NCBI GenBank assembly: GCA_030430075.1 | Contig: JAUIGN010000006.1 | Location: 186,001 to 250,000 of the forward strand | Direction: 5' to 3' | DNA: 64,000 bases | Source of the DNA: a bacterium | GTDB lineage: Bacteria; Planctomycetota; Planctomycetia; Pirellulales; Pirellulaceae | In this document: piece by piece, positions 1-9,037 of the stretch | Layout of the letters: each line of letters opens with the position of its first letter | Numbering within the stretch: position 1 is the stretch's first letter | Program-made: the position numbers and the translations under genes | Notes under the pieces: generated by a model | Seen by the model: only the letters and a program-made list of their open reading frames with translations | The model's database searches: none | Told to the model about the DNA's origin: nothing

Positions 1-737
1 GTCGACGGCCCGGTCGGCGACGCAACGGGTTCGTTCAGCGGGGGCACGGCCTCCGCAGCCGGCTGGGCCGGCGCCGCGACCGGATGGGCGACCGGAACCG
101 GTGCGGGTTGAAATCCGGGGACCGCGGCCATCGGGTCGGCCTGGGATGCGACGTTGGAGAAACCGGGGATCGGGGCGCTTTCCAGGTCTGCACTCGCCAG
201 CGGCACGGGAATGGACGATGGGGCGGGGACGCTGGAGAGATCCAGGGGCGCCATGGGGTCGACAAGCGGCGCCGGAACAGGGGTAGAACTTGGCTGCGGA
301 AAACCGGGAATCACTTCGTCATCCTGGCTTGGGCCGGTCAGCGGGTTCTCTGGCTGAGCGGAATTCGGTCCCGATGCCGGCTCGCCCGGCGAAGGGCCGC
401 CTTCGGTTGGAGGCGCCGGCCACGGGGTGACCTTTGACGGGCTCGGTCCGCTACCGTCCGCCGCCCGGCGCAACTGCTGGTCGTAGGCCTCGCGGGATCC
501 GTCGTTTGTCAGGCACTGCTTGGCGGCGGCAATTTCGTCCAGCAACTGAGCCCAGGCTTGGGAATGTTCGCCCGGCCGTTGCCCGCGCACATGGGCCAAT
601 TTGCGGTCGGCCGCCTCCTTGATCCGGGCCGCATTCGACTCGAACGGTTCCAGACCCAGCAATCGGTAATGATCCGGCGGCGCGCTGGAGGCATCCAGGC
701 CCAGCCACTTGCGATACGGGTCGAATCCTGTGCTCAC
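1..737 (-). CDS. J-domain-like N-terminal module protein with Pro/Ala-rich tail (C-terminus outside window)
   Basis: The frame opens at a GTG (737) with GAGGG about nine bases upstream, and runs off the left edge after about 245 codons. Residues 2-92 form a compact module starting FDPYRKWLGL, then PPDHYRLLGL, FESN, an AADRKLAHVR helix and YDQQLRRA at the end. The same module, about half identical by eye, begins the protein at 46132-46770. From residue ~95 on it is low-complexity, rich in Pro, Ala and Gly, as in a linker or surface tail. The pattern recalls a short helical J-like domain, but the HPD motif of DnaJ is absent. Function is unknown. Such modules often head planctomycete proteins with a membrane segment or a larger C-terminal domain, which here would lie outside the window. 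That the frame is coding is well supported; the role is not. Confidence 0.75.
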   Translation of the reverse strand, partial: MSTGFDPYRKWLGLDASSAPPDHYRLLGLEPFESNAARIKEAADRKLAHVRGQRPGEHSQAWAQLLDEIAAAKQCLTNDGSREAYDQQLRRAADGSGPSPSKVTPWPAPPTEGGPSPGEPASGPNSAQPENPLTGPSQDDEVIPGFPQPSSTPVPAPLVDPMAPLDLSSVPAPSSIPVPLASADLESAPIPGFSNVASQADPMAAVPGFQPAPVPVAHPVAAPAQPAAEAVPPLNEPVASPTGPS

Positions 738-1052
738 GGGGTGGCCCTCGTTGCCATGCGTGGGAAGACGATGCCGGACGCGTTGTCCGCGGTGCGCGAA
801 CGACACGCGTTGAACCCTTGATTTTAGACTCAAACTGTATATGCGGCAAGCTTTTACGTTGATCGGTTAAGGTCCGGTCGGGCGTTCCGATGGATTGCGG
901 GCCACGCCCCGCGGTCCGCGGTGGATGCGCGCGATCTCGCCGGCAAGCCTGTGGCGCCAAGGTCGTTCATTTTGCCTCGATTCGTACCGGTCGGCGGGCG
1001 TGAACCGCCGGTTGCGAGCGTTCGCCGGCCTTAGGTCGGAGGCACCGGCCCG
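738..1052. other. intergenic region between the acyl-CoA ligase 3' end and the J-like gene
   Basis: This 315 bp gap holds the promoter of the J-like gene (821-849). I see no further gene, repeat or clear terminator for the ligase that ends at 1053. Confidence 0.5.
821..849 (-). promoter_or_regulatory. sigma70-type promoter of the J-like gene
   Basis: On the minus strand TTGCCG (849-844) is followed after exactly 17 bases by TAAAAT (826-821). The predicted start of transcription near 814 gives a leader of about 77 bases before the GTG at 737. Confidence 0.5.
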
Positions 1053-2720
1053 CTACCCTTCCTGCCCATTCGACGGAGCCGGACGGCCGTACATCGCCTC
1101 AATCTGCGTCGCGTAATTTTGGTTGATCACGTTGCGGCGGAGACTCAGCTTGGGCGTCATTTCTCCCGAATCGATCGTGAATTCGTTCGCCAGCAGCGTA
1201 AATCGGCGGACCTGTTCATATTCGGAGACCTTGCCGAGTTGCGTACGAATCCGCTGCTCGAAGATCGCCCGGATCTGCGGATCTTCCAGCGGCGGCGGCG
1301 AGTCAGTTGGCCACGCGTTTTCTGCCAGGAAGTCGCGCAACCCGTCCAGGTTGGGCACGATCAACGCCGTCAGGTAGTTGCGGTCATCGCCGATCACCAT
1401 CGCCTGGGCCATGAGCGGATCTTCGGTCAGCAGGGACTCGAGGTAGACCGGAGCGATGTTTTTTCCGCCGGTCGTCACAATGACTTCCTTCTTGCGACCC
1501 CGGATGAAGAGAAAGCCGTCGTCGTCAAGGTGACCGTAGTCGCCCGTGTAGAACCAGCCGTCGCGAATGACCTCGGAGGTGGCCGCCGGATCGAGATAGT
1601 ACCCGGGCATGACGTGCGGACCTCGGGTCAGGATCTCGTCATCGGCCGCGATTCGAATTTCGACATCCTGGATGGGCTTGCCCGACGCGCCGCGGCGCAC
1701 GTGTTCCAGGCTGGAGACACTGATGACCGGCGACGTCTCGGTCAGCCCGTAGCCCTGCAGGATGGGAACGTTCTGCGCGAGGAAGTAATCGAAGAGATGA
1801 TCGGGCAAGGCGGCGCCGCCCGAACAGAAGTACTTGAGCCTGCCGCCGAACAACGTCTGTACGGCGGCAGGCTGGGCCGCAGTCCCCATCGCTTCCAGCG
1901 CCCGGCGGACTTTGTCGAAAAAGTAGGGAACCCCGTTTAATGTGGTCGGCCGCAACGTTTGGCAGTCGGCGATCACCGATTCCCGCGACTGGGCAAGTCC
2001 CAACTGCGACCCTAACGCGATCCACGTGTAGAGATCGCAGGTTCTCGCGAAAATATGGCTCAGCGGTAGAAAGTTGACCCGCAAGTCCTGGGAGGACTGC
2101 GGCAGGGCATGCAGGATTCCCCGCGTGTTGCTGGTCAAGTTGCCTTGGGTCAGGATGACGCCCTTGGGGTTGCCGGTCGTACCGGACGTGTAGAGCAAGG
2201 TGGCAATCGATTCCGCGTTCAGGTTCGCGCGGGCAGCTTCGATCAGTGGTTGGGGATCCTCGACGGAGCGGTCGAGCCAACGCGAAAACGGTTCGGCACG
2301 TTCGTCCGGCTCGAAGCTGACCAGGCGCAGGTCGGTCGGCAAATCCTTGGCCCGCGCGATGATCTTGTCGACTTGGGCCGTTGTCGAGGCAAACGCGACC
2401 TTGGCCCCGCAATGGGCCATCTGCGCGTGCACTTGGTCGGCGGTCAGCGGTGCGTGGATCGGGACATGGACCGCTTGGGTCAAGAGGATCGCCAGGTCAC
2501 ACACGATCCACTCATAGCGGTTCTCTGATAGTTGCACGACCGGCTCGCCCGGTGCCACGGATGCGGAAAGGACGGCAGCGGCCGAAAACACATCGTCGGC
2601 CAGCTCGCGCCACGTCCGCGAACGAAACTCGCCCTCGTCAGCAGTCCAGATGGCGGGAACGTCGCCGCTGCTAGCAATCCGTTCGAGGAAGAGGTGCACC
2701 AAGGTGGTATGCGGCATCAT
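1053..2720 (-). CDS. AMP-forming long-chain fatty-acid-CoA ligase
   Basis: It activates fatty acids with ATP to an acyl-adenylate and then to acyl-CoA, for beta-oxidation or lipid synthesis in the cytoplasm. The protein (~555 residues from this start) has the ATP/AMP signature YTSGTTGNPKG, the GYGLTETSPV motif, the YTGDYGHLDDDGFLFI stretch with its ribose-binding Asp, and the RKKEVIVTTGGKNI hinge with the catalytic lysine region. This matches the FadD15/FAA1-like long-chain group in order and length. I chose the ATG at 2720 because AGGG lies about seven bases before it; a tandem ATG at 2717 and an upstream in-frame start at 2756 are alternatives. It stands alone between divergent gaps. Chain-length preference cannot be read from sequence. 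Confidence 0.9.
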   Translation of the reverse strand: MMPHTTLVHLFLERIASSGDVPAIWTADEGEFRSRTWRELADDVFSAAAVLSASVAPGEPVVQLSENRYEWIVCDLAILLTQAVHVPIHAPLTADQVHAQMAHCGAKVAFASTTAQVDKIIARAKDLPTDLRLVSFEPDERAEPFSRWLDRSVEDPQPLIEAARANLNAESIATLLYTSGTTGNPKGVILTQGNLTSNTRGILHALPQSSQDLRVNFLPLSHIFARTCDLYTWIALGSQLGLAQSRESVIADCQTLRPTTLNGVPYFFDKVRRALEAMGTAAQPAAVQTLFGGRLKYFCSGGAALPDHLFDYFLAQNVPILQGYGLTETSPVISVSSLEHVRRGASGKPIQDVEIRIAADDEILTRGPHVMPGYYLDPAATSEVIRDGWFYTGDYGHLDDDGFLFIRGRKKEVIVTTGGKNIAPVYLESLLTEDPLMAQAMVIGDDRNYLTALIVPNLDGLRDFLAENAWPTDSPPPLEDPQIRAIFEQRIRTQLGKVSEYEQVRRFTLLANEFTIDSGEMTPKLSLRRNVINQNYATQIEAMYGRPAPSNGQEG

Positions 2721-3243
2721 CGGCGACCCTGTCAAGAAAGTCGTACTCCAAGTCACTGATCCCGTTGCGCAGGATTGCCCGGATCATTCGTCAACGAACC
2801 ACGATGCAGGGAATGTCCGTGTGTCCCGATCGTTGGCAGTGAACCTCCCCCAAGCACCGCGGCCGAACGGCATTCGCATCCGGTTTGCTCGGCGATCGAC
2901 GCAGCCGTGGTCAGAACCCCACGGCTGATCAAGCACCCAGGATACCACCTGCCCAGACCAAAGTCAGGCGCCGCCCGGCCTCCGTGGTCATGTCGTGTTT
3001 TGCGGACGCCGGGTCGAACGGCCTTCGGCCACGCGTCGCGATCCACGACGGCGGCCGGTTGCGGCGGCCAAGACACAAGGGCCCGTTTGTGGGGAATTCT
3101 GCCATTTTTGCGTTGACGCGCCGGCGCGGCGGATTCGTGACACCATCCGTCTTCCTCCCGATGGCCCTTCCGGTTATTCTCCTCCCCTCGCGGTGCCAAT
3201 CTGGTTCGCGACCTCGACACTGCAAGGATAAGGGATTTCGACG
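2721..3243. other. intergenic region between divergent acyl-CoA ligase and KaiC-like genes
   Basis: About 520 bp. Open frames here have no recognisable domains, no good ribosome binding sites, and lie antisense to each other. It probably holds the promoters of both flanking genes, but I see no box pair good enough to mark. Confidence 0.4.
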
Positions 3244-4140
3244 GTGGGCCAGGAGCGGCATTCAACCGGGAGTGACGAACTTGACCAGATGCTTGGCGGC
3301 GGCCTGGTGCCTGGCACGCTGACCGTTGTGGTCGGTGCAACGGGCATCGGCAAAACCCAACTTGGTGTCCAGTATGCTCAGGCCGGGATCGAACAGGAGG
3401 GTCGCCGGGGCATCGTCTTCGACATGAGCGCCCGGGGCGACTCGCAGAGCCATGCCGAATACGCCGAACGGATGTTCGACTGGCAAATGTCGAAAGTTTC
3501 CTGCGACCAGCATGTCAGGTTGGATGACTTCTTTGGAGCGGATCGGGACCACGGCGACTATCTGCACGTCTTTGACTACAGCGGCCGCCGTGTCACCAAA
3601 CGCGACTTGGAATTTGACCAGTGGCAGCAGTGGCAGGCCGAGCTGAATGCCAAGTTGAGGACGTCGATCGCGTTTCTGTACGGAAATTTCATTCGCGGCG
3701 CGCGGCGGGTGGTGGTCGACGGTATCGAGCCGACGGACCGCCCGCACGAATCCATTCAGTTCAATCTATTTGAATACGTGTACCACCAGGTGCTGCGAAA
3801 GGATCCCGCATGGGTGGCCCGCGATCTCTTGCGGGAAGCCTATCGCCGCAACGCCACGGCCGTCTCTGAATGCATCTACGACGCCGGCGCGAATAGCTGT
3901 CTGCTCTTGTACACGTCGCATGAGGCCCTCTTGGACGACATGATTGCCCGCCCGCTCGATGAAGGCGGCGCGTTGGCCAACGCGAATACGCTGATCTACT
4001 TGGGCAAGATTCGGGACGGAAATCGAGTTTCCCGCGGCCTATACATTGCCAAGCACCGGGGCAGTGCTTGCGATGACAGAATCGCCACTTTTGACATTGA
4101 TGACAGCGGGCTCCACGTTCAACCGGCCGCGGAGGCATGA
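3244..4140 (+). CDS. KaiC/RAD55-like RecA-fold ATPase
   Basis: 298 residues from a GTG start. It opens with the TGSDELDQMLGGGL stretch typical of the KaiC/RadA/RAD55 group, followed by a Walker A loop GATGIGKTQ (residues 31-39). ARRVVVDGIE near residue 155 fits a Walker B strand. Only one ATPase domain is present, so it is not a full clock KaiC; single-domain members are sensory or recombination-like ATPases of unknown target. A terminator-like hairpin (4152-4180) follows, so lpxA 104 bases downstream may be transcribed separately. Biological role unknown; the fold is confident. Confidence 0.75.
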   Translation: MGQERHSTGSDELDQMLGGGLVPGTLTVVVGATGIGKTQLGVQYAQAGIEQEGRRGIVFDMSARGDSQSHAEYAERMFDWQMSKVSCDQHVRLDDFFGADRDHGDYLHVFDYSGRRVTKRDLEFDQWQQWQAELNAKLRTSIAFLYGNFIRGARRVVVDGIEPTDRPHESIQFNLFEYVYHQVLRKDPAWVARDLLREAYRRNATAVSECIYDAGANSCLLLYTSHEALLDDMIARPLDEGGALANANTLIYLGKIRDGNRVSRGLYIAKHRGSACDDRIATFDIDDSGLHVQPAAEA

Positions 4141-4151
4141 CGCCTTGCAAT

Positions 4152-4180
4152 CGATTTCTCTTCTCCAACCCGAGAAATCG
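4152..4180 (+). terminator. putative intrinsic terminator after the KaiC-like gene
   Basis: CGATTTCTC (4152-4160) and GAGAAATCG (4172-4180) are perfect complements around an 11-base loop. The following bases TTCTAATC are only partly T-rich, so termination is likely but not certain. Confidence 0.5.
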
Positions 4181-4244
4181 TTCTAATCCGCATGCTGGCA
4201 GATGCCGATGACATACCAGGACACGCACCCCACGAGGAATCAAC

Positions 4245-5126
4245 GTGACAAACATTCATCCGCTGGCAGTGGTTTCGGACGACGCCGAACTGGGCGTCAA
4301 CGTCTCGATCGGCCCATTCGCTGTGATTGAGGCCGGCGTCACGCTGCACGATGACTGTCAGATCGCGTCGCACGTCGTGGTCAAATCGGGTACGACCCTG
4401 GGTGTCAATTGCCAGGTTGCCGAAGGGGCCGTTCTGGGCGGTCGACCGCAACATATGCAGGCAGGCAATGAAGTTGGCCGGGTGGAAATCGGCGACCACA
4501 ACGTGATTCGCGAGTACGTTACGATTCATCGAGCTTTGAAACCGGACGAAGTGACGCACGTGGGCGACCGGAACCTGTTGATGGCCAATTCGCATATCGG
4601 CCATGACAGCGACCTGGGCGACGACATCATCGTCGCCAACAACGTGATGATTGCCGGCCATGTTGTCGTCGACGACCGGGTCTACCTGGGTGGAGCCGCC
4701 GGGATTCACCAGTTCTGCCGAGTCGGACAGTATGCCATGGTGGGCGGGCAGGCACACATCTCTCAAGATGTCCCGCCCTACGTGATGTTGGATGGAATCA
4801 CAACCAAAGTGGTGGGCCTGAATCGGGTTGGCCTGCGACGGGGAGGATTTTCCAAGCTGGAACTGGCCGAACTGAAAGCGGCCTACCGAATCCTGTATCG
4901 CGAAGGACTGACGTGGGACGATACGCTGGCCCGTTTGGCGGGCGAGTTTCCGACGGGCCCGGCCGCTGAATTTCACGAGTTCCTGGCGGCGAGCGAGCGG
5001 GGGGTGGTGCAGGAGCGACGCACGCCGCGGGCCGCCACCGTGCAATTCCCGACCGCCGATCCGGGAACGGGCAACGCCGGTCAGGAAGCCCGCACCGTCA
5101 GCCAAGAAACACGCAAGGCCGGCTGA
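4245..5126 (+). CDS. lpxA: UDP-N-acetylglucosamine O-acyltransferase
   Basis: First step of lipid A synthesis: transfer of a 3-hydroxyacyl chain from ACP to UDP-GlcNAc in the cytoplasm. The 293-residue protein starts at GTG with GAGGA just upstream. It shows left-handed beta-helix hexapeptides (IGPFAVIEAGV, CQIASHVVVKSG), the GRPQH...VIGDHNVIREYVTIHR-type region, the catalytic-His segment MANSHIGHDS, and the LpxA-specific LDGITTKVVGLNRVGLRRGGF. The C-terminal tail is some 30 residues longer than in the E. coli enzyme (~262) and is Thr/Ala/Arg-rich. No lpxD, fabZ or lpxB lies beside it. The stop codon sits inside the hairpin at 5117-5142. Confidence 0.93.
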   Translation: MTNIHPLAVVSDDAELGVNVSIGPFAVIEAGVTLHDDCQIASHVVVKSGTTLGVNCQVAEGAVLGGRPQHMQAGNEVGRVEIGDHNVIREYVTIHRALKPDEVTHVGDRNLLMANSHIGHDSDLGDDIIVANNVMIAGHVVVDDRVYLGGAAGIHQFCRVGQYAMVGGQAHISQDVPPYVMLDGITTKVVGLNRVGLRRGGFSKLELAELKAAYRILYREGLTWDDTLARLAGEFPTGPAAEFHEFLAASERGVVQERRTPRAATVQFPTADPGTGNAGQEARTVSQETRKAG

Positions 5127-5142
5127 AAAAGCTCAGCCGGCC
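5117..5142. terminator. hairpin between convergent lpxA and ppdK, possible bidirectional terminator
   Basis: GGCCGGCTGA (5117-5126) pairs perfectly with TCAGCCGGCC (5133-5142) around AAAAGC. The left arm includes the lpxA stop. Only short T runs flank it on either strand (CTTTGCC), so it is a strong hairpin but a weak canonical terminator. Confidence 0.5.
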
Positions 5143-5239
5143 CTTTGCCTGTAGACGCGAACGGCCAGGCCGCGATCCGCCGGCCTGCTTGTGGGACCCG
5201 GCAAGGGCGACCTGCCATCGATGGCCGTCGAGCCGCGGA

Positions 5240-7900
5240 TCAACCGTTGGCGATCGCAGCCTGTGCCGCAGCCAGTCGTGCGATCGGCACGCGGAACGGC
5301 GAACAACTGACATAGTCCAAGCCGACGCGGTGGCAGAAGTCAATCGATGACGGATCGCCTCCGTGCTCGCCGCAGATGCCGACTTTCAGTTCTTTGCGGG
5401 CGTTCCGGCCCTTCTTGACACCCATCTTGACCAACTGGCCGACACCGGTCTGATCCAGCGTCTGGAAGGGGTCGTCGGCGAGAAGTTCTTTCTTCAAGTA
5501 ATCGGGCAGGAACGAGTTGATGTCGTCGCGGCTGTAACCGAACGTCATCTGAGTCAGGTCGTTGGTGCCGAAACTGAAGAAGTCCGCGAACTCGGCCACC
5601 TGGTCGGCGGTCAAGGCGGCACGAGGGATCTCGATCATCGTGCCGATGAGAATATCCAGCGACTCGACCCCCTTTTCCGCTTTGACCAGATCAATCGTCT
5701 TCTCGGTCAGACCGCGCAACAGCTTCAGTTCCGTCGCGGCGCCGACCAGGGGAATCATGATTTCCGGATGGGCTTCGATATCCTTTTCCTGGCAGGCGAT
5801 GGCCGCTTCGACAATGGCCCGCACCTGCATCTCCAGGATCTCCGGGTACGTTACGCTCAAGCGGCAGCCACGATGGCCCAGCATCGGGTTCGATTCGTGA
5901 AGCTGCTCTACGCGGGATGTCACCTCTTCCAGTGACACGCCCATATGGGCCGCCATCTCTTCCTGGGCCTTCCCCTCGTGGGGCAGGAATTCGTGGAGCG
6001 GTGGATCCAACAGGCGAACCGTAACCGGCAGCCCTTTCATCGCGGTGAAGATTCCCACAAAGTCGTCACGTTGGAACGGCAGGAGCTGGTCCAGTGCCGT
6101 TCGTCGATCGGCTTCGTCTTTGGCCAGGATCATCTCGCGGACTGCCGTGATGCGGTCGCCCTCGAAGAACATGTGCTCGGTTCGGCAGAGCCCAATTCCC
6201 TGGGCGCCGAACTCGCGGGCCCGCTGCGCGTCCTCCGGCGAATCGGCATTCGTACGGATCTTCAGCGTCCGGTACTTGTCGGCCCACGACATCACGGTTG
6301 CGAAGTCGCCTGACAGCTCGGGCGATTGGGTCGCGACTTCGCCAACCATCACTTCGCCCGTTGTCCCGTCGATGGACACCGTGTCGTCATGGGTCAGCGT
6401 CTTGCCGGCGACGGTGATCTTGCGTTTCTCCTCATCGATCTGAATTTCGCCGGCGCCCGCCACACAGCAGCGTCCCCAGCCGCGAGCGACCACCGCCGCG
6501 TGGCTCGTCATGCCGCCCGTGCTGGTGAGAATTCCGGCAGCGCTGTGCATCCCGTCCACATCTTCCGGGCTGGTCTCCTTGCGGCAAAGAATGACCTTTT
6601 CACCGGCCGCCGTCCGCTCGACCGCCTCGTCCGCGGTGAACGCCAGCTTGCCTACCGACGCGCCCGGCGAGGCAGGCAGACCTTGGGTCAGCACCTCTGC
6701 TGCGTCTTTCGCCTTCGGATCAAAGCTCGGCAGGAGCAACTGCGTGAGGTCGTTGGCAGGAATCCGGGTGACGCCGGTCTTTTCTTCAATCAACCCCTCC
6801 TGCACCATCTCGCACGCCACGCGCACGGCGGCCGCACCGGTCCGCTTGCCGGTTCGCGTCTGCAGCATGTAGAGGTTCCCGCGCTCAATCGTGAACTCGA
6901 TATCCTGCATATCCTTGTAGTGGTTTTCCAGGATATCCTTGATCGACAACAACTGCTTGTGAACATCCGCGCCGATTTGCGGAAATGCGTCAGTGGTCCA
7001 ACCGGGCATTTCTTCGACCGGCTGGGGTGTGCGAATGCCCGCGACGACGTCTTCGCCCTGCGCATTGACAAGGAACTCGCCATAAAACTTGTTCTCTCCG
7101 GTCGACGGGTTCCGCGTGAAGGCCACACCGGTACCGCTGTCGTTGCCCATGTTGCCGTAGACCATCGACTGGCAGTTGACGGCCGTACCGAGCAACCCGC
7201 GGATGCCTTCGACCTCCCGGTAGCGAATGGCCCGCGTTGTGTTCCAACTCTTGAAGACCGCTTCGACCGCCAGCGTCAACTGGCTGTACGGATCCTGGGG
7301 GAATTCGTCGCCCGTATGCTTCTGGTAGACCGCCTTGTAGGCATCACACAGTTCGACCAGCCCCTCCGCCGGGACATCGGTGTCCAACTCGACCTTGAAC
7401 TTCTCCTTGATCGCCGAAAACGCTTTCTCAAAATGCTCGTGTTCAATCTCCATCACAACGCCGCCGAACATGTTGATCAGGCGGCGGTAGGCGTCGTAGG
7501 CGAATCGCTGGTTGCCGGTCGCCTTGGCCAAACCGGTGACGGCCGAATCCGTCAGACCCAGGTTCAGGATCGTGTCCATCATGCCAGGCATCGAGACCGC
7601 CGCACCACTCCGCACGGAAACCAGCAACGGGTTGGAATCGTCGCCAAACTTTTTGTCCAGCTCGCCTTCCAACCGCGTGACGTTCAGCTTGACCTCTTCA
7701 ATCAGCCCGACCGGCAGTTTCCCGCCCTGCTTGTAATACTGATCACAACAGGCGGTCGTGATCGTAAAACCGGGCGGAACCGGCAATCCGATGTCGGTCA
7801 TCTGGGCCAGGTTAAGGCCTTTGCCGCCGAGCAGTTGTTTGTCTGCCCCCTTGCCATCGCAACCTGACTTGCCAAAGTAGTAAATCATCTTGTCTGACAT
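5240..7900 (-). CDS. ppdK: pyruvate, phosphate dikinase
   Basis: Interconverts pyruvate + ATP + Pi and phosphoenolpyruvate + AMP + PPi. The 886-residue length is typical. The N-terminal ATP-grasp region is present (KSGCDGKG...LLGGKGLNLAQM, VSVRSGAAVSMPGMMDTILNLG). The phosphohistidine loop GGMTSHAAVVARGWG places the catalytic His at 467. The C-terminal PEP/pyruvate barrel ends GICGEHGGDPSSIDF and SCSPFRVPIARLAAAQA, with the catalytic Cys at ~866. I prefer ATG 7900 (MSDKMIYYF) over an in-frame GTG at 7924 because family members start just before the MIYYFG strand. Transcription probably starts near 8073 from the promoter at 8080-8108, leaving a leader of about 170 bases. Confidence 0.96.
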   Translation of the reverse strand: MSDKMIYYFGKSGCDGKGADKQLLGGKGLNLAQMTDIGLPVPPGFTITTACCDQYYKQGGKLPVGLIEEVKLNVTRLEGELDKKFGDDSNPLLVSVRSGAAVSMPGMMDTILNLGLTDSAVTGLAKATGNQRFAYDAYRRLINMFGGVVMEIEHEHFEKAFSAIKEKFKVELDTDVPAEGLVELCDAYKAVYQKHTGDEFPQDPYSQLTLAVEAVFKSWNTTRAIRYREVEGIRGLLGTAVNCQSMVYGNMGNDSGTGVAFTRNPSTGENKFYGEFLVNAQGEDVVAGIRTPQPVEEMPGWTTDAFPQIGADVHKQLLSIKDILENHYKDMQDIEFTIERGNLYMLQTRTGKRTGAAAVRVACEMVQEGLIEEKTGVTRIPANDLTQLLLPSFDPKAKDAAEVLTQGLPASPGASVGKLAFTADEAVERTAAGEKVILCRKETSPEDVDGMHSAAGILTSTGGMTSHAAVVARGWGRCCVAGAGEIQIDEEKRKITVAGKTLTHDDTVSIDGTTGEVMVGEVATQSPELSGDFATVMSWADKYRTLKIRTNADSPEDAQRAREFGAQGIGLCRTEHMFFEGDRITAVREMILAKDEADRRTALDQLLPFQRDDFVGIFTAMKGLPVTVRLLDPPLHEFLPHEGKAQEEMAAHMGVSLEEVTSRVEQLHESNPMLGHRGCRLSVTYPEILEMQVRAIVEAAIACQEKDIEAHPEIMIPLVGAATELKLLRGLTEKTIDLVKAEKGVESLDILIGTMIEIPRAALTADQVAEFADFFSFGTNDLTQMTFGYSRDDINSFLPDYLKKELLADDPFQTLDQTGVGQLVKMGVKKGRNARKELKVGICGEHGGDPSSIDFCHRVGLDYVSCSPFRVPIARLAAAQAAIANG

Positions 7901-8079
7901 GTTTGGAATCTTTCTGGAAACCACGTGTAAGGAAAGGTCGCCGAACGAGTGAAACGCCTCTACGGTGCACCACGGTTGTTTGTTTTCAACCTGGGCCCAC
8001 CGGAAAGGGAGTTGGCGAATCGATGCAGTTGGGGCCCGCTGCCTACGGAGAAGATTCCGGGGCGGTACGAAAGGGGCCG

Positions 8080-8108
8080 ATTTTACCAGTGGCCTTTCAG
8101 ACCGTCAA
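8080..8108 (-). promoter_or_regulatory. sigma70-type promoter of ppdK
   Basis: On the minus strand TTGACG (8108-8103), 17 bases, then TAAAAT followed by CGG (8085-8080). This is one of the best box pairs in the window and implies a ~170-base 5' leader on the ppdK mRNA. Confidence 0.6.
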
Positions 8109-8238
8109 TGAAGGGGGAGGCTGCGATAAATGGGCAGTTTGTGGGTTTCGTGGTTGTTTTGGCGCTTCCGATCTGACCCAACCTGAGGGTGCCCACGGCA
8201 GCACCGAGCAGCACCGCGGCGACAGCCGGCACGAGCCC

Positions 8239-8283
8239 GGAGCTGGCAACGATGCGGGCCACGGAGCTGGCAACGATGCGGGC
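8239..8283 (+). repeat. two-copy direct repeat, 24 bp period
   Basis: GGAGCTGGCAACGATGCGGG occurs at 8239 and again at 8263, 24 bases apart, in the leader of the CPBP protease gene. It could be a recent slippage duplication. Confidence 0.7.
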
Positions 8284-8347
8284 GAGCGACATGCGCCTGC
8301 CCCGAACCAACCAACACTCCTCTTGCCCTTGCTGGAAGCTCCACCGC

Positions 8348-8947
8348 ATGATGACCTCCGATCAGAAATTCGCGGCTGTGGCATTCACCTTCGAGGCGGG
8401 GCTGGGGTTGATCGCGATTCTCCTGGGCCGATGGTTTGGCCATGATCCGCTGGCGACCGTCGACCTGGGCCGACCTCTTAGCGAACTGTTGACGGCCGGC
8501 TTGTGGGGGATGGCTGCGGCGTTGCCGTTGTTGCTGGGCCTCGTCTTGGTCGACCGGCAGCCGGGTCTGTTCGTGGAATTCAAGCAGTCGGTGGCGAAGG
8601 TCGTTTTACCCTTGTTTGACGGCTTGTCGCTGGTCGAAATCAGTTTGATCTCAGCCGCGGCCGGTGTTGGTGAAGAGATTCTCTTTCGGGGGTTGGTGCA
8701 GGGTGGTTTGACGGCGTGGTTCGACCACCCCGTGGGTTGGCTGCCCGCTGTGCTCGTCGCCGCGATCGTGTTCGGGATCTGCCATCGGCTGAATACGACC
8801 TACGCGGTGCTGGCGACCGTGATCGGCGTCTATCTTGGCTGGCTTTTCCACCAGACGAACGAGCTGGTCGTTCCCATCGTCGCACACGCCTTTTACGACT
8901 TTGTGGCCATTCTCTACCTGAGACGCCATGCGGATCGGCCGTCGTAG
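8348..8947 (+). CDS. CPBP family intramembrane metalloprotease (CAAX/Rce1-like)
   Basis: 199 residues starting at ATG 8348, with GGAAG nine bases before it; a tandem ATG lies at 8351. Several hydrophobic helices cover residues 8-25, 45-65 and 95-195. The family motifs are in order: EEILFRG (Glu109, Glu110, Arg114), FGICHR (His146) and VAHAFYDF (His180). In this family these residues hold a water or metal for proteolysis inside the membrane. Bacterial members process or protect against peptides or serve unknown maturation roles; no peptide gene is visible nearby, so the substrate is unknown. The gene stands alone between divergent and convergent neighbours. Confidence 0.85.
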   Translation: MMTSDQKFAAVAFTFEAGLGLIAILLGRWFGHDPLATVDLGRPLSELLTAGLWGMAAALPLLLGLVLVDRQPGLFVEFKQSVAKVVLPLFDGLSLVEISLISAAAGVGEEILFRGLVQGGLTAWFDHPVGWLPAVLVAAIVFGICHRLNTTYAVLATVIGVYLGWLFHQTNELVVPIVAHAFYDFVAILYLRRHADRPS

Positions 8948-9037
8948 CTGCCTGCGCCAGGTGGTGGGCTGCGTCGTTCGCCCTGCGTGACGGCCGGCGA
9001 AGATCGCGATGCCCAGGACCGTGCCGCCGAGCTTTCG

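Larger units (their letters stand above)
7901..8347. other. divergent intergenic region ppdK / CPBP protease
   Basis: 447 bp containing the ppdK leader and promoter and a two-copy direct repeat (8239-8283). I see no additional gene; frames here are short and without ribosome binding sites. Confidence 0.45.

Noticed and set aside
6326..7867. 513-codon plus-strand open frame
   Set aside because: Antisense shadow of ppdK; no domain.
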